Of a stretch of 41,171 nucleotides of DNA, positions 6,736 through 16,000 are shown piece by piece; positions within the stretch are counted from its first letter, which is position 1; each line of letters begins with the position of its first letter. Source of the DNA: Candidatus Pseudolachnospira avium (lineage in GTDB: Bacteria > Bacillota > Clostridia > Lachnospirales > Lachnospiraceae). The translations under genes were made by a program, and so were the position numbers. The notes below the pieces were generated by a model, which did not search any database, was not told the origin of the DNA, and worked only from the letters and a program-made list of their open reading frames with translations. Location of the stretch: the NCBI GenBank assembly GCA_904420025.1, contig CAJFTW010000017.1, positions 1 to 41,171 on the forward strand, written 5' to 3'.

Positions 6736-8715
6736 TCAGAACCGCTCCCCGATCTGGTACTTTTTCATCCGACGCCACAGGCTGGACTTGCTGATGCCCA
6801 AAAGCTCCGCTGCCTTCTGGCGGTTTCCTCCGGCCTGGTTCAGGGCCTCCACAATCTGCTCTTTTTCCGTCGGGGCCAACGCCCCTTCCGTGGAAGGCAG
6901 TTCTGGCTGCATCCGGGGCGCAATGTCATCCCAGCGGATCATGTACACGCCCTCCAGCTGGCGGATGATAAAGTCCGCCTCCAGCCGGTTGGTTCCGGCA
7001 ATCACCGCCAGCCGCTCGCAAAAATTCCGCAGCTGCCGCACATTGCCCGGCCACGGGTAGCCGGCAAGCACCTGCTCCGCCGCCGGCGTCAGCTCCACCG
7101 CCTTCTTGTACTTTTCCCCGAACTGCACCAGGAAATGCCGGGCCAGAAGCGCCAAATCCTGCTCCCGTTCCCGCAGGGGAGGGATGTTCAGGGTCAGCAC
7201 GTTCAGCCGGTAGTAGAGGTCTTCCCGGAATTTCCCCTCCTCCACCAGCTTTCGCAGGTTCTTGTTGGAGGCGGCAATCACCCGCACGTCCACCTGGATC
7301 ACCTTGTCGTCCCCAATGCGGGTGATGGTGTGCTCCTCCAGCACCCGCAGCAGGTGGGCCTGCCCCTGCCAGTCCATCTCCGAGATCTCGTCCAAAAAGA
7401 TAGTGCCCTTGTCCGCAATCTCCAGCATACCCTTCTTGCCCTTGCGGGAGGCGCCGGTGAAGGCGCCGTCCACATAGCCGAACAGTTCACTCTCCAGCAG
7501 GCTCACCGGCAGGGCGCCGCAGTTTACGGCCACAAAGGGCTCCCGCTGCCGCAGGCTGGCGTTGTGGATGCTCTGGGCAAACAATTCCTTTCCGGTGCCG
7601 GTCTCCCCCAGGAGCAGCACGTTGGCCTCATAGTTGGCGAACCGCTGGGCCAGCTCCCGGGTCTCCTGGATGGCCATGGACTCTCCCAGAATATCCCCGA
7701 ATTGGTACTTGGCCTTGTGCCCCTTGGCGTAATACTGGTTCTTCACCGTAGCTTCCATCTGCTCCAGCTGCTTCAGCTCCGTAAAGTGGGCGACGGCGCC
7801 GGTGATCTCATTCCCCCGGCCCAGGGAAGTCAGGTTCACCACCATCACCTGGTTTTCCATCCGCAGGATGCTGCCAAAAAGGTTTCCTCCCTCATGGAGA
7901 ATATAATGGATGTCCTCCCAGGCAATCTGAGGGATCACATCGCAGATATTACGGCCAATGGCGGCCTGGCGCTCCAGCTGGAACAGCTGGCAGGCTTTGC
8001 TGTTCACCAGCACAATCCGCCCTTCCCCGTCCAAGGTCAGCACCGCCTCAAAGGCATAGTCCACGGTGGCCAGCAGCTCCCTCTGGTTCTGCTTCAGGGC
8101 CGCAACGGACTCTGCCACCGTGTGGGCAATGTTCAGGCTCTTGCGCATCATCTCCTGGTCATGGACGCCGGCTTGGTAGAAAAACAGCATCCCGTTGGCC
8201 TCCGCCTGGCGCTGATACTGCTCCGCGCCTACCACCACATCCGTCCCCGCCTCCTTCAGCTTGCGAAAGAAGGCCGCCTCCTCCTCCGCTGTCCTGGCAG
8301 TAATCTGCCAGCTGCGCAGCTCCATGCGGAACAGCTCCTCCAGCATCTCCCGGTTGATATTCAGCGGCTGGTGGGTCACCAGGGCCACCGAATACCGCTT
8401 CCCTGGCTGATGGTCCGGCTGCTTCCGCAGAAATTTGCGCAGGTAAAACAGGATGGCCACGGTCTCCTCCCCGTGGAAGTAGCAGGGGATCAGGGGGATG
8501 GAGCAGTTCAGGTCACGCAAAATGGCCAGAATCCGCCCCTGGGCCATGATCACATCCACGTTTTTCCCCTCGGCCTCCCGCACCGCCTCCTCCAGCTCCT
8601 CCCGGGCTGCCCGGGGCGCGCCGTAAGGAAGGACCTGGATGCCCATCTCACCGGCCAGCTCCGCTGCCGCCTTCTGCCGTTCCTGTTCCTGCGCTATGTA
8701 CATGATTTTTACCAT
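6736..8715 (-). CDS. PrpR-type sigma-54-dependent activator (module A)
   Basis: This 659-residue enhancer-binding protein remodels sigma-54 polymerase using ATP. Order of domains: an N-terminal sensor resembling the PrpR N-domain (residues 1-200), a PAS-like domain (about 215-320, VDYAFEAVLTLDGEGRIVLVNSKA), a AAA+ core with Walker A GETGTGKE (370-377), the sigma-54 contact loop GAFTGA (417-422) and Walker B GTIFLDEISEM (437-447), and a Fis-type helix-turn-helix at the end (AAELLGISKSSLWRRMKKYQI). The absence of a receiver domain points to direct sensing of a small molecule. CAGGAG precedes the ATG at 8715. Its likely target is the consensus -24/-12 promoter at 9675-9691. A close paralogue is encoded at 19282-21369. 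Confidence 0.9.
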   Translation of the reverse strand: MVKIMYIAQEQERQKAAAELAGEMGIQVLPYGAPRAAREELEEAVREAEGKNVDVIMAQGRILAILRDLNCSIPLIPCYFHGEETVAILFYLRKFLRKQPDHQPGKRYSVALVTHQPLNINREMLEELFRMELRSWQITARTAEEEAAFFRKLKEAGTDVVVGAEQYQRQAEANGMLFFYQAGVHDQEMMRKSLNIAHTVAESVAALKQNQRELLATVDYAFEAVLTLDGEGRIVLVNSKACQLFQLERQAAIGRNICDVIPQIAWEDIHYILHEGGNLFGSILRMENQVMVVNLTSLGRGNEITGAVAHFTELKQLEQMEATVKNQYYAKGHKAKYQFGDILGESMAIQETRELAQRFANYEANVLLLGETGTGKELFAQSIHNASLRQREPFVAVNCGALPVSLLESELFGYVDGAFTGASRKGKKGMLEIADKGTIFLDEISEMDWQGQAHLLRVLEEHTITRIGDDKVIQVDVRVIAASNKNLRKLVEEGKFREDLYYRLNVLTLNIPPLREREQDLALLARHFLVQFGEKYKKAVELTPAAEQVLAGYPWPGNVRQLRNFCERLAVIAGTNRLEADFIIRQLEGVYMIRWDDIAPRMQPELPSTEGALAPTEKEQIVEALNQAGGNRQKAAELLGISKSSLWRRMKKYQIGERF

Positions 8716-8802
8716 ATTCCGCTCCTGCTTTCTGTATCCGCTGTCTCGGCCCTATGTCTGAGAAAACCTGCATGCATCCAATCCCACATATTTTTGTCTC
8801 CA

Positions 8803-8831
8803 ACTATACCGTTTTTTGCCGAAGGTGTCAA
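8803..8831 (-). promoter_or_regulatory. Sigma-A promoter of the module A regulator
   Basis: TTGACA (8826-8831, minus strand) and TATAGT (8803-8808) are 17 bases apart. The start is near 8796, about 80 bases before the ATG. The regulator thus seems to be made by the housekeeping polymerase. Confidence 0.75.
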
Positions 8832-8910
8832 CCGGCCTCCGGATGCCGGATCCTTCACCGGCAGGCAGCCCCTGCGCCGGACAGCAGGCCTCCCAGCCGC
8901 CCAGAAAACC

Positions 8911-8939
8911 TCGACAAACCGTCCCAGCCATGTTATGAT
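8911..8939 (+). promoter_or_regulatory. Sigma-A promoter with extended -10 for the four-helix membrane protein
   Basis: TCGACA (8911-8916) and TATGAT (8934-8939) are 17 bases apart, with a TGN extension at 8931-8933. Confidence 0.65.
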
Positions 8940-9020
8940 GGAGGAGTGAAACCGTGTGGGGGCGTCCACGATCGCGGTTCGCCCCGTACCGGCGCATCCC
9001 GGAAAGGAACCTGTCAGCCT

Positions 9021-9569
9021 ATGAAGCGAAAATACGAATCCGAATATGAATTAACCTCCCTGGTAAAGGGAAAAAAGAGCTACCGCTACCGCGGCAAGTG
9101 GTACCACATTGACCTGGATGCCCCATCCTACCGGCGGTTCTGGGTCTGCCAGCTGCTGCTTTCCCTGGCGGCTGTGGGCCTGCTGGTGGGCTCCGGCCTG
9201 GTGCCCAGCTACAGCATGTACGCCTTCTATGCCTTTTTGCCCTATGTTATAACCTACTTGCCGGTGTTGTACATGCTGATCCATGCCCTGTTCTGCCCGC
9301 TGAAAAACGAACCCATGGAGCATATCGCCTACGACCAGCAGTACGGCCGCCAAAAAATCCATGTGATAACCTCCCTGGTCTGCTGCCTGGCGGCAGCTGT
9401 CACCGGCGCCGTGGCCATTTTGCTGGACTCCGGCCCCCTCACACTGGCCTCCTTTGCCCAGCCGGCCCTGCTGCTGCTCCTGGCGGGGGATCTGCTGATT
9501 TTCTGGAAGCTGCTCAAACGCATTCCCGTATCCCAGACGGACAAAAAGCCGGGGAGTGCCCATACCTGA
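9021..9569 (+). CDS. Four-helix membrane protein of unknown function
   Basis: The 182-residue product is not a family I recognise. A charged, tyrosine-rich N-terminus (about 40 residues, with KGKKSYRYRGKWYHIDLD) precedes four hydrophobic stretches at about 41-63, 66-92, 112-135 and 140-165; the second and third are separated by an acidic loop (LKNEPMEHIAYDQQYGRQ). There is no signal peptide. The ATG at 9021 has AAAGGA 12 bases upstream. It lies between the module A regulator and its hydrolase, with its own sigma-A promoter and a strong terminator (9613-9641), so it is transcribed separately from the sigma-54 gene. A role in sensing or transport linked to module A is possible but rests on position only. 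Confidence 0.7.
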   Translation: MKRKYESEYELTSLVKGKKSYRYRGKWYHIDLDAPSYRRFWVCQLLLSLAAVGLLVGSGLVPSYSMYAFYAFLPYVITYLPVLYMLIHALFCPLKNEPMEHIAYDQQYGRQKIHVITSLVCCLAAAVTGAVAILLDSGPLTLASFAQPALLLLLAGDLLIFWKLLKRIPVSQTDKKPGSAHT

Positions 9570-9582
9570 ACGCTATCGTTCA
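9567..9582. promoter_or_regulatory. Candidate activator binding site for module A
   Basis: TGAACG and CGTTCA form a perfect inverted repeat around four bases, about 94 bases upstream of the -24 element. Sigma-54 activators usually bind such palindromes 80 to 200 bases upstream. The first bases overlap the end of the preceding gene. Confidence 0.35.
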
Positions 9583-9612
9583 CCATTCCCCCATTCTGCA
9601 AGGAATCTTTCA

Positions 9613-9641
9613 CCCTCCGGGCCCTTTCCCCGGAGGGTTTT
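9613..9641 (+). terminator. Intrinsic terminator of the four-helix membrane protein gene
   Basis: CCCTCCGGG (9613-9621) pairs perfectly with CCCGGAGGG (9629-9637), followed by TTTT. It insulates the sigma-54 promoter that begins 34 bases later. Confidence 0.75.
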
Positions 9642-9674
9642 GGCTTTTTGCCCCTGTTTTCCCGTTTCCTGTGG

Positions 9675-9691
9675 CTGGCACGCTTTTTGCT
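9675..9691 (+). promoter_or_regulatory. Sigma-54 (-24/-12) promoter of hydrolase A
   Basis: CTGGCACGCTTTTTGCT matches the consensus YTGGCACGnNNNTTGCW. The invariant GG (9677-9678) and GC (9689-9690) are 10 bases apart, as required. The start is near 9702, 47 bases before the ATG at 9749. Confidence 0.9.
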
Positions 9692-9748
9692 CAGATAAAA
9701 AGGAAACGGACATGTACGGTGCCCACGCAAAAAAACAGGAGGTACTCT

Positions 9749-12700
9749 ATGAATTCTCAAAAATCCCTGCCCGGCCGGTATGCCGGGTATGATGAACCCC
9801 GCTATACGGATTCGGTCCAGTCGTCTTTCTACATTGAAAGCGGCGACGGCACCCAGCTGGCGGTGGATCTGGTACTGCCCCAGCCTCTGGCAGACGGGGA
9901 AAAAATTCCCACCATCCTCATTGTGTCCCGGAACGGCCGCTACGACCCGGTGAAGGGGAATGGGGATGCCCTGGCCACGCCGCTGATCGCCTGCGGCTAC
10001 GCCCTGGTGGTGGCGGAGCTCCGGGGCTGCGGCGCTTCCTTTGGCACCAACGACAGCTTTGGCGATTATGACCACGTGCAGGATGCCATGGCAGTAATCC
10101 AGTGGATCGGCCAGCAGCCCTGGTCCAACGGCAAGGTAGGCATGATGGGCGTTTCCAACCGTTCCTACATGCAGCTGTGCACAGCGGCCTACGGCCCGGA
10201 GGGTCTGACGGCCATAACCCCCACCGTGGCCATCACCGACTTCTACTATCAGAACTACCCCAACGGGGTTTCCGCGGTACCGGTGCGCAAGATGTCCCAG
10301 CTGCCCACGGACTTTACCCCCCACAAGCTGACCAAGGCGGAGCTGCTGCAGGCGGTGCGCCCGGTGGATGACGACCCGGAGGGAGACAAGGCTTATCAGG
10401 CCTATGAGACCGGCCAGTTTGGCAAAAACAAGCCCTTTACCGATGCCCTGCTGCACGTAAACATGAACCGGGATACCCCCAATCCGGTCCACGGCGGCCG
10501 GAAGACCAACCTGGAGATTCCGCCCCTGTTCCGTTTCCGGGAGGGGAAAGCCGGACACATCCGCCAGCACCAGTTCATTGGGCAGCTGGAGTCCGGCACC
10601 CTGGGCCAGCTGGCCCACTACAGGGAGCAGGGCGGCAGCTTTGTCATGGGGCCCTGGAACCACTTCCAGTCCCGGCTGGGCAACCCGGCGGTGCCGGAGG
10701 GGATGATGGACTTTACCGCCGAGTACCACCGGTATTTTGACGCGGTTTTAAAGGGCCTGGACAACGGCTTTGACCAGGCGCCGCCGGTGTGCTACTACGT
10801 GTTCAACGCCAAGGAGGGGACCAACTGGCGCTACGCCGACTCCTGGCCCCTGTCCACGGAGCGCCGGGCCACCTTCTACCTGGACGGCGGCCCCACCGGC
10901 ACCTGCCCCTCGGTCAACGACGGCGTCCTGAGCCAGCAGAAGCCGGAGACGGAGGCCTGGGACGAATACCAGGTGCGCACGGACATCTCCGTCTTTGACA
11001 ACAGCGATGGCAAGGGTTCCACCTTCAGCCGCATGAACCTGGCCTGGGACGGGGACATGGCCGAGGGCGTGGACCAGAAGGGCCTGACCTACACCACCCC
11101 GCCCCTGTTCCCGGTCTATGACAACCAGATGGCCGGCTGCGTCTCCGTGGACCTGTGGGTCACCTGCGACCAGCCGGACGCAGACTTTATTGTGTATCTG
11201 GAGGAAGTGCTGCCCGACGGCACCTCCCACTATATCAAGGACGGCCTGATGCGGGCTTCCCACCGGACCTCCGCCCCCAACGCCGCCTGGGAGAGCATGG
11301 GCGCCACCTGGCACACCAGCATGACCGAGGACGTGGACCGCTGCCTGGCCGAGGGCATGGAAAAGCCGGTGCACCTGCAGTTTGCCATTGACCCCATTGT
11401 CTACTGCTTCCGGAAAAACAGCCGCATCCGCCTGACCGTCACCTGTGCCAACAAGGCCGCTTGCCAGCACCCTTACAACGAGGAGAATCTGCCCACGGTG
11501 CGGCTGTACCGGGGAGGGGACCACGCCTCCTTTATCTCCGTCCCCTTTGTGGAGCACACGGAGACCACCTACAACGGCCAGGTTTCCATGGAGGGCTACA
11601 CCGGCCCCGGCACCCTCTACTTCCTAGACGAGCACATTTACCTGTACGCCAAGGGCACCTGGAAAAAGATGAAGGCGGACGCCCCGGAAGCCCAATACAC
11701 CGTGTGCGGCACCGAGGCCCGCTTTGCCGCCGGCTTCACCTTCCAGGTTCAGGGGCCGGCCATTCTGGATGGCATCATCCAGGATTTCCAGGGAAGTGAC
11801 GCCCCCTTCCAGCCGCTGCCAGCCTTCCGCCAGAAATATCTGGACACGGTGCCCATTGAGCCCCGGCCGGACCGGCTGTTCGTGCCCACGGTCAAGACCC
11901 TCACCGTCAACTTGTTCCATCCGGACTCCGCCGGGGAGAAGACGCCCTGCATCCTGTTCCTCCATGGCTATGGCCAGACCAACGGCACTCTGACGGCGCC
12001 CATCCTGGAATTTTACAAAAACGGCTACGCCATTGCCGGCATTGACCTGCGGAACTATCCCTCCAACTACTTCCCGGATTACATCCAGGACGTGAAGGGC
12101 GGCATCCGGTATCTGCGGGCCCACGCGGAGGAGCTGAACATCCAGGCGGACCGGCTGGGCTGCTACGGCCATTCCCTGGGCGGCAACTCCACCCTCATGG
12201 CCGCGGTTTCCGGCGGCGAGGAGGCCCTGGAGGGCACCGTGGGCGGCAACCTGGCATACTCCAGCCGTCTGCAGGCCGCGGCCTGCGGCTTTGCCTGGAG
12301 CGATGTGCTGTACATGGGCGCGGACATTGCGGAGGAGTACGCCGGGGAGCCGGAGATGATCCGGGAAAAGTTCCAGCGTACCGACGGGGAATTTGCCCCC
12401 TGCGCGGAGCCCATCGGCTTTGCCGGCCCCGGCAAGGGCATGGCAGTGCTGCGCCGCTACCTGGAAGAGGGGAAGGAGAGGACAGACCCTTATATGGACC
12501 GAATGCTCCAGAAGGCCCGGGACTGCTCGCCGCTGTACCATATCACCCCGGCGGCGCCGCCCCTGTCCATCTTTGGCGGCTACGGCATGCGGCGGGTGGA
12601 CATTGCCATGAAGCAGTCCCTCCGGACCTTTGAGAGGCTCCACGCCTGCGATGTCACCGCCTTCCTGTTTGCCAACACCCAGGGGGACTACGGCCTGAAG

Positions 12701-13021
12701 CCGGAGATCATCCACGCCAACCTGGACTTTTTTAACCGCTGGCTGCGGGAAGAGCCCCGGGAGCCCAAGCTGGTGGCGGACCGGAAAAAGAAGGAGCTGC
12801 TGGCCACCTACCGGGAGTCGGACGCGCCGGTGATCTGGGAGGAAGCGGTGCTGCTGCCCGCCGGCCTGGTGGAGGAGAGCTTCGGCGTCTCTGTGCCGGA
12901 GGAGCTGTGCGAAACCCGGAATGGCAGCCGGTATCTGCCGGAGACTGCCCTGAAGGAGGTACCGGGACTGGTGTACCAGGACTTCCCGGATTACCAGATG
13001 TTCACAGTAAAGCGGGGGTAA
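9749..13021 (+). CDS. Two-hydrolase fusion, CocE/NonD (S15-type) plus alpha/beta-hydrolase (module A)
   Basis: The 1090-residue product is about twice the length of ordinary CocE/NonD hydrolases. Residues 25-330 resemble the S15/CocE catalytic domain, with nucleophile elbow GVSNRS (S136) and the family motif GPWNH (H305). Residues 400-660 resemble the PepX C-terminal jelly roll (SVDLWVTCDQPDADFIVYLEEV). Residues 750-1010 form a second alpha/beta-hydrolase with an HGYG oxyanion segment and the elbow GHSLGG (S809). No signal peptide is present, so it should act in the cytoplasm on an ester or amide that has been imported; the substrate is unknown. By alignment the usual catalytic Asp (GWxD) is Glu (E281, QLESG). 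AGGAGG lies 6 bases before the ATG. Expression should depend on sigma-54 and the regulator at 6736-8715. Confidence 0.85.
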   Translation: MNSQKSLPGRYAGYDEPRYTDSVQSSFYIESGDGTQLAVDLVLPQPLADGEKIPTILIVSRNGRYDPVKGNGDALATPLIACGYALVVAELRGCGASFGTNDSFGDYDHVQDAMAVIQWIGQQPWSNGKVGMMGVSNRSYMQLCTAAYGPEGLTAITPTVAITDFYYQNYPNGVSAVPVRKMSQLPTDFTPHKLTKAELLQAVRPVDDDPEGDKAYQAYETGQFGKNKPFTDALLHVNMNRDTPNPVHGGRKTNLEIPPLFRFREGKAGHIRQHQFIGQLESGTLGQLAHYREQGGSFVMGPWNHFQSRLGNPAVPEGMMDFTAEYHRYFDAVLKGLDNGFDQAPPVCYYVFNAKEGTNWRYADSWPLSTERRATFYLDGGPTGTCPSVNDGVLSQQKPETEAWDEYQVRTDISVFDNSDGKGSTFSRMNLAWDGDMAEGVDQKGLTYTTPPLFPVYDNQMAGCVSVDLWVTCDQPDADFIVYLEEVLPDGTSHYIKDGLMRASHRTSAPNAAWESMGATWHTSMTEDVDRCLAEGMEKPVHLQFAIDPIVYCFRKNSRIRLTVTCANKAACQHPYNEENLPTVRLYRGGDHASFISVPFVEHTETTYNGQVSMEGYTGPGTLYFLDEHIYLYAKGTWKKMKADAPEAQYTVCGTEARFAAGFTFQVQGPAILDGIIQDFQGSDAPFQPLPAFRQKYLDTVPIEPRPDRLFVPTVKTLTVNLFHPDSAGEKTPCILFLHGYGQTNGTLTAPILEFYKNGYAIAGIDLRNYPSNYFPDYIQDVKGGIRYLRAHAEELNIQADRLGCYGHSLGGNSTLMAAVSGGEEALEGTVGGNLAYSSRLQAAACGFAWSDVLYMGADIAEEYAGEPEMIREKFQRTDGEFAPCAEPIGFAGPGKGMAVLRRYLEEGKERTDPYMDRMLQKARDCSPLYHITPAAPPLSIFGGYGMRRVDIAMKQSLRTFERLHACDVTAFLFANTQGDYGLKPEIIHANLDFFNRWLREEPREPKLVADRKKKELLATYRESDAPVIWEEAVLLPAGLVEESFGVSVPEELCETRNGSRYLPETALKEVPGLVYQDFPDYQMFTVKRG

Positions 13022-13066
13022 AAGGGCCGGGAGCAGAGATGTTGATTCTCTGCTCCCGGCCCTTTT
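13020..13066. terminator. Bidirectional terminator between the two hydrolase genes
   Basis: Two 20-base arms (13020-13039 and 13047-13066) pair perfectly around a 7-base loop. The outer ends are AAAA and TTTT, so the stem can act for both converging genes. It begins inside the stop codon of hydrolase A. Confidence 0.85.
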
Positions 13067-13096
13067 AGATGAAACACTCCTATAAGGAAATTTTGG

Positions 13097-16000
13097 TTAA
13101 TAGGTACGGCACTTGGGCTTATTAATCAGCCACACCGGGGCCGGCACCAGCACGCACATATCCTTGTCTGGATAGTACCTGTAGCCGATCTCCGTCTCCG
13201 CCAGGTCGCCGGTGTCCACATAGTCCCGTCCCTCCAGGGACACCGTCTTCTTCTCCAGCCTGCTGCCCAGGAACCGCTCCAGATACTCTGCCGCCACATA
13301 GATGGCCTCATCCTTCTTCACAAAGGGGGCGTAGCCCAGCTGCCGGTCCCGGTAATCCTCCACCACGGTGGTGCTGCCGGGCACTGCCACCGTCTTGTGG
13401 TAGGGCAGCTCGCCCTTCAGGTACACGTCAAAGAACTGGCAGATCCCCATGACCACCGGCTGGCTTCTTCCGTACTCGCCGTTGGTGTTGGTGAACTGGA
13501 AGCAGTCGGCGCCGTAGCGGCTGCAGGCCTCAAAGGTCCGCAGGGACTGGCCGTAGGGGATGTCCACCCGCACCATGCCCAGGCCGCCGAACAGGGCGGT
13601 GGGCGGGAAATCCGGGCCGATATGGTTCACCGGGCTGGCCGCCCTGGCCTTAGCCACCATCTGGTCCATGTAGGAATCGGTGCCTTCTTTGCCCTGCTCC
13701 ACGTAATCCCGCAGCGCCTTGATCCCCTTTCCCTCGCCGGTGAAGCCGATCACCTCCCCCAGGGGAGCCTTGGGGCCGTCGCTGTTGGCAAACTTCATCT
13801 GGCGGACCTCCTCCGGGAAGTCCTTGTACTCATCCATCAGATCCGGTCCCATCTGGAAAATATCCGACCAGCCGTAGCCCACGGTCACCGCCTGCAGACG
13901 GCTGGACACACCCAGATTGCCGCCCACGGTGCCCTCCATCTCCGGCTCGCTGGCAGAGGCCGCCGCCACCAGGGTGGCATTGCCGCCCAGGGACTGGCCG
14001 CTGCAGCCCAGACGGTCCGGGTCTACCTTCAGCGCCGCCGCGTGGGCCCGGATGTACCGGATGCAGCCCTTCATGTCATACACATAGTCCGGGAAGCAGT
14101 TGGGAGGATAATTGCGCATATCCACGCCAATCACCGCATAGCCCCTCCGCAGCAGCTCCAGCTGGATGTTCCCCAGGCTGGACGGGCTGCTGCTGTAGCC
14201 GTGCATGTACAGCACCGCCGGCGCCTTGGCGTCCCCGCTGTCCATCCGGTACTCCTCCACATACAGGGTCTTCACCGCCGGCAGGAACAGCAGGCGGCTG
14301 TGGGGGGCAATGGGCACCGTGTCCACCACCTGATGCCGCCGGTAGGGCAGCGGCAGGATAAAGGGATCCCCGCCCTGGTAATCGCAGATCACGCCGTCCT
14401 CCAGAGGCCGCCCTTCCATCCGGAAGGAGAACCCGGCGCCAAACACCGCCTCCCCGTCCGTCATCTCATACCGGGCCTCCGGGGAATCCGCCGCCATTTT
14501 CTTCCAGGTGCCATTGTAGTACAGGTACACATTGTCCGGGAAGAAGTACAGGGTGCCGGGGCCCTCATAGCCCTCGGTCTTTACGGTTCCGTTGTACACG
14601 TTCTCCTCGTGCTCAATAAAGGGCACGGTGATGGAGGAGGCATGGTCGCCGCCCTGGTACAGGGTGATGGTGGGCAGGTTCTCCTCATCATAAGGATGCT
14701 GGAAGGCCTTGGTGTTGGCACAGGTGACGGTGAACCGCAGCCGGCTGCCCTTGGCAAAGTGCCGGGTGATGGTCTCCACCGCAAACTGCAAATGCACCGG
14801 CTCCTTCATGCCCTCCGCCAGGCACCGCTCCTGGTCCGCCCGCAGGCAGGGGTGGTAGGTGGCCCCCATCTCCTCCCAGGCTTTCCGGGGCGCGCTGGTC
14901 CGGTGGGAGGCCCGCAGCATCCCCATGGACACATACCGGGAGGCGCCGCTCTTCTCCACCTCTTCCAGGTAGACCACAAAGTCCGCGTCCGGCTGGTCGC
15001 AGGTGACCCACAGGTCCACGGAGACATTCCCGGCCATCTCGTTGTTGTAGCGGCCGTACAGGGGCAGGGTGGTGAAGGTCAGGCCCTTCTTGTCCACGCC
15101 CTCGGCCATGTCCCCGTCCCAGGTCAGGACCATCCGCTCAAAGGTGCTGCCCTCCCCGTTGTCAAACACGGAGATGTCCGTGCGCACCTTGTAATCCGTG
15201 GTCTGGGTTTCCGCCGGCTTCTCCAGGGAGAGGGTGCCGTCATTCTGGGAATCGCAGGTGCCGGACTTGTCCGGGGTCAGGTAGAACTGGGTCCGCCGCT
15301 CCGTGGACAGGGGCCATTGGTCGGCAAAACGCCACCGCTTGCCCTCCTCAGCGCCAATCATGTAGTAAACGTAAGGGGGGCGCTTGTCAAAGCCGTTGTC
15401 TACACCCTTGAGCAGGTTGTCCATCCACTTGTGGTGCTCCGCCAGCATGTCAAAGGGGCCTTCCGGGTAGGTGACGTTCTCCGTGGACCGGGTGCACTGC
15501 CGGTGGGTCCAGGGACCCAGCACAATGCTGCCGCCCCACTCCTTGGCGGCCACCATCTGGCCAAAGGTGCCGGACTCGCACAGGCCTGCAAACTGGTGGA
15601 CCCGGATGTCCGTCTTCTTGAACACGTCAATGTCCGTGATGGGCGGGATGGTGATGTTGGTCTTTTCCCCGTTAAAGTTGGGGTTTTCATCGTCCCGGCA
15701 CATGTGGGCCTGGAACAGGGACTCCATGAACCGTTTGTTTTTGCCGTACTGGCCGGTCAGGTAGGCCTCGTAGGCCATGGCGCCGTCCGGATCTGCATCC
15801 ACCGGCTCCACCTGATCCCCTGCCAGGAACTCTTCCTTGGTCTTCTGCTTCTCGCTGATGTCGCTGCCGGACACATTCTTCACCCGGTGCATGGGGATGG
15901 CAGAGACGCCGTTGGGGTAATCCTGGTAATAGAAATCCGGGTCGCACACAATGGGGGTGATGCCCTTTAAGCCCTTGCTGGGCTCCGGCCTGGCCACCGC

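Larger units (their letters stand above)
8716..9020. other. Divergent promoter region, module A
   Basis: These 305 bases hold two back-to-back consensus sigma-A promoters (8803-8831 on the minus strand, 8911-8939 on the plus strand) and the leaders of both genes. A TGCATGCA palindrome lies at 8769-8776 in the regulator leader. No further coding frame is convincing. Confidence 0.6.

Noticed and set aside
13397-15970. A plus-strand open frame of 857 codons opposite hydrolase B
   Set aside because: It is antisense to a gene with clear domains and has a His/Gly/Val-rich composition typical of a shadow frame in GC-rich DNA. Similar long shadows at 7135-8949 and 18874-21315 were dropped for the same reason.
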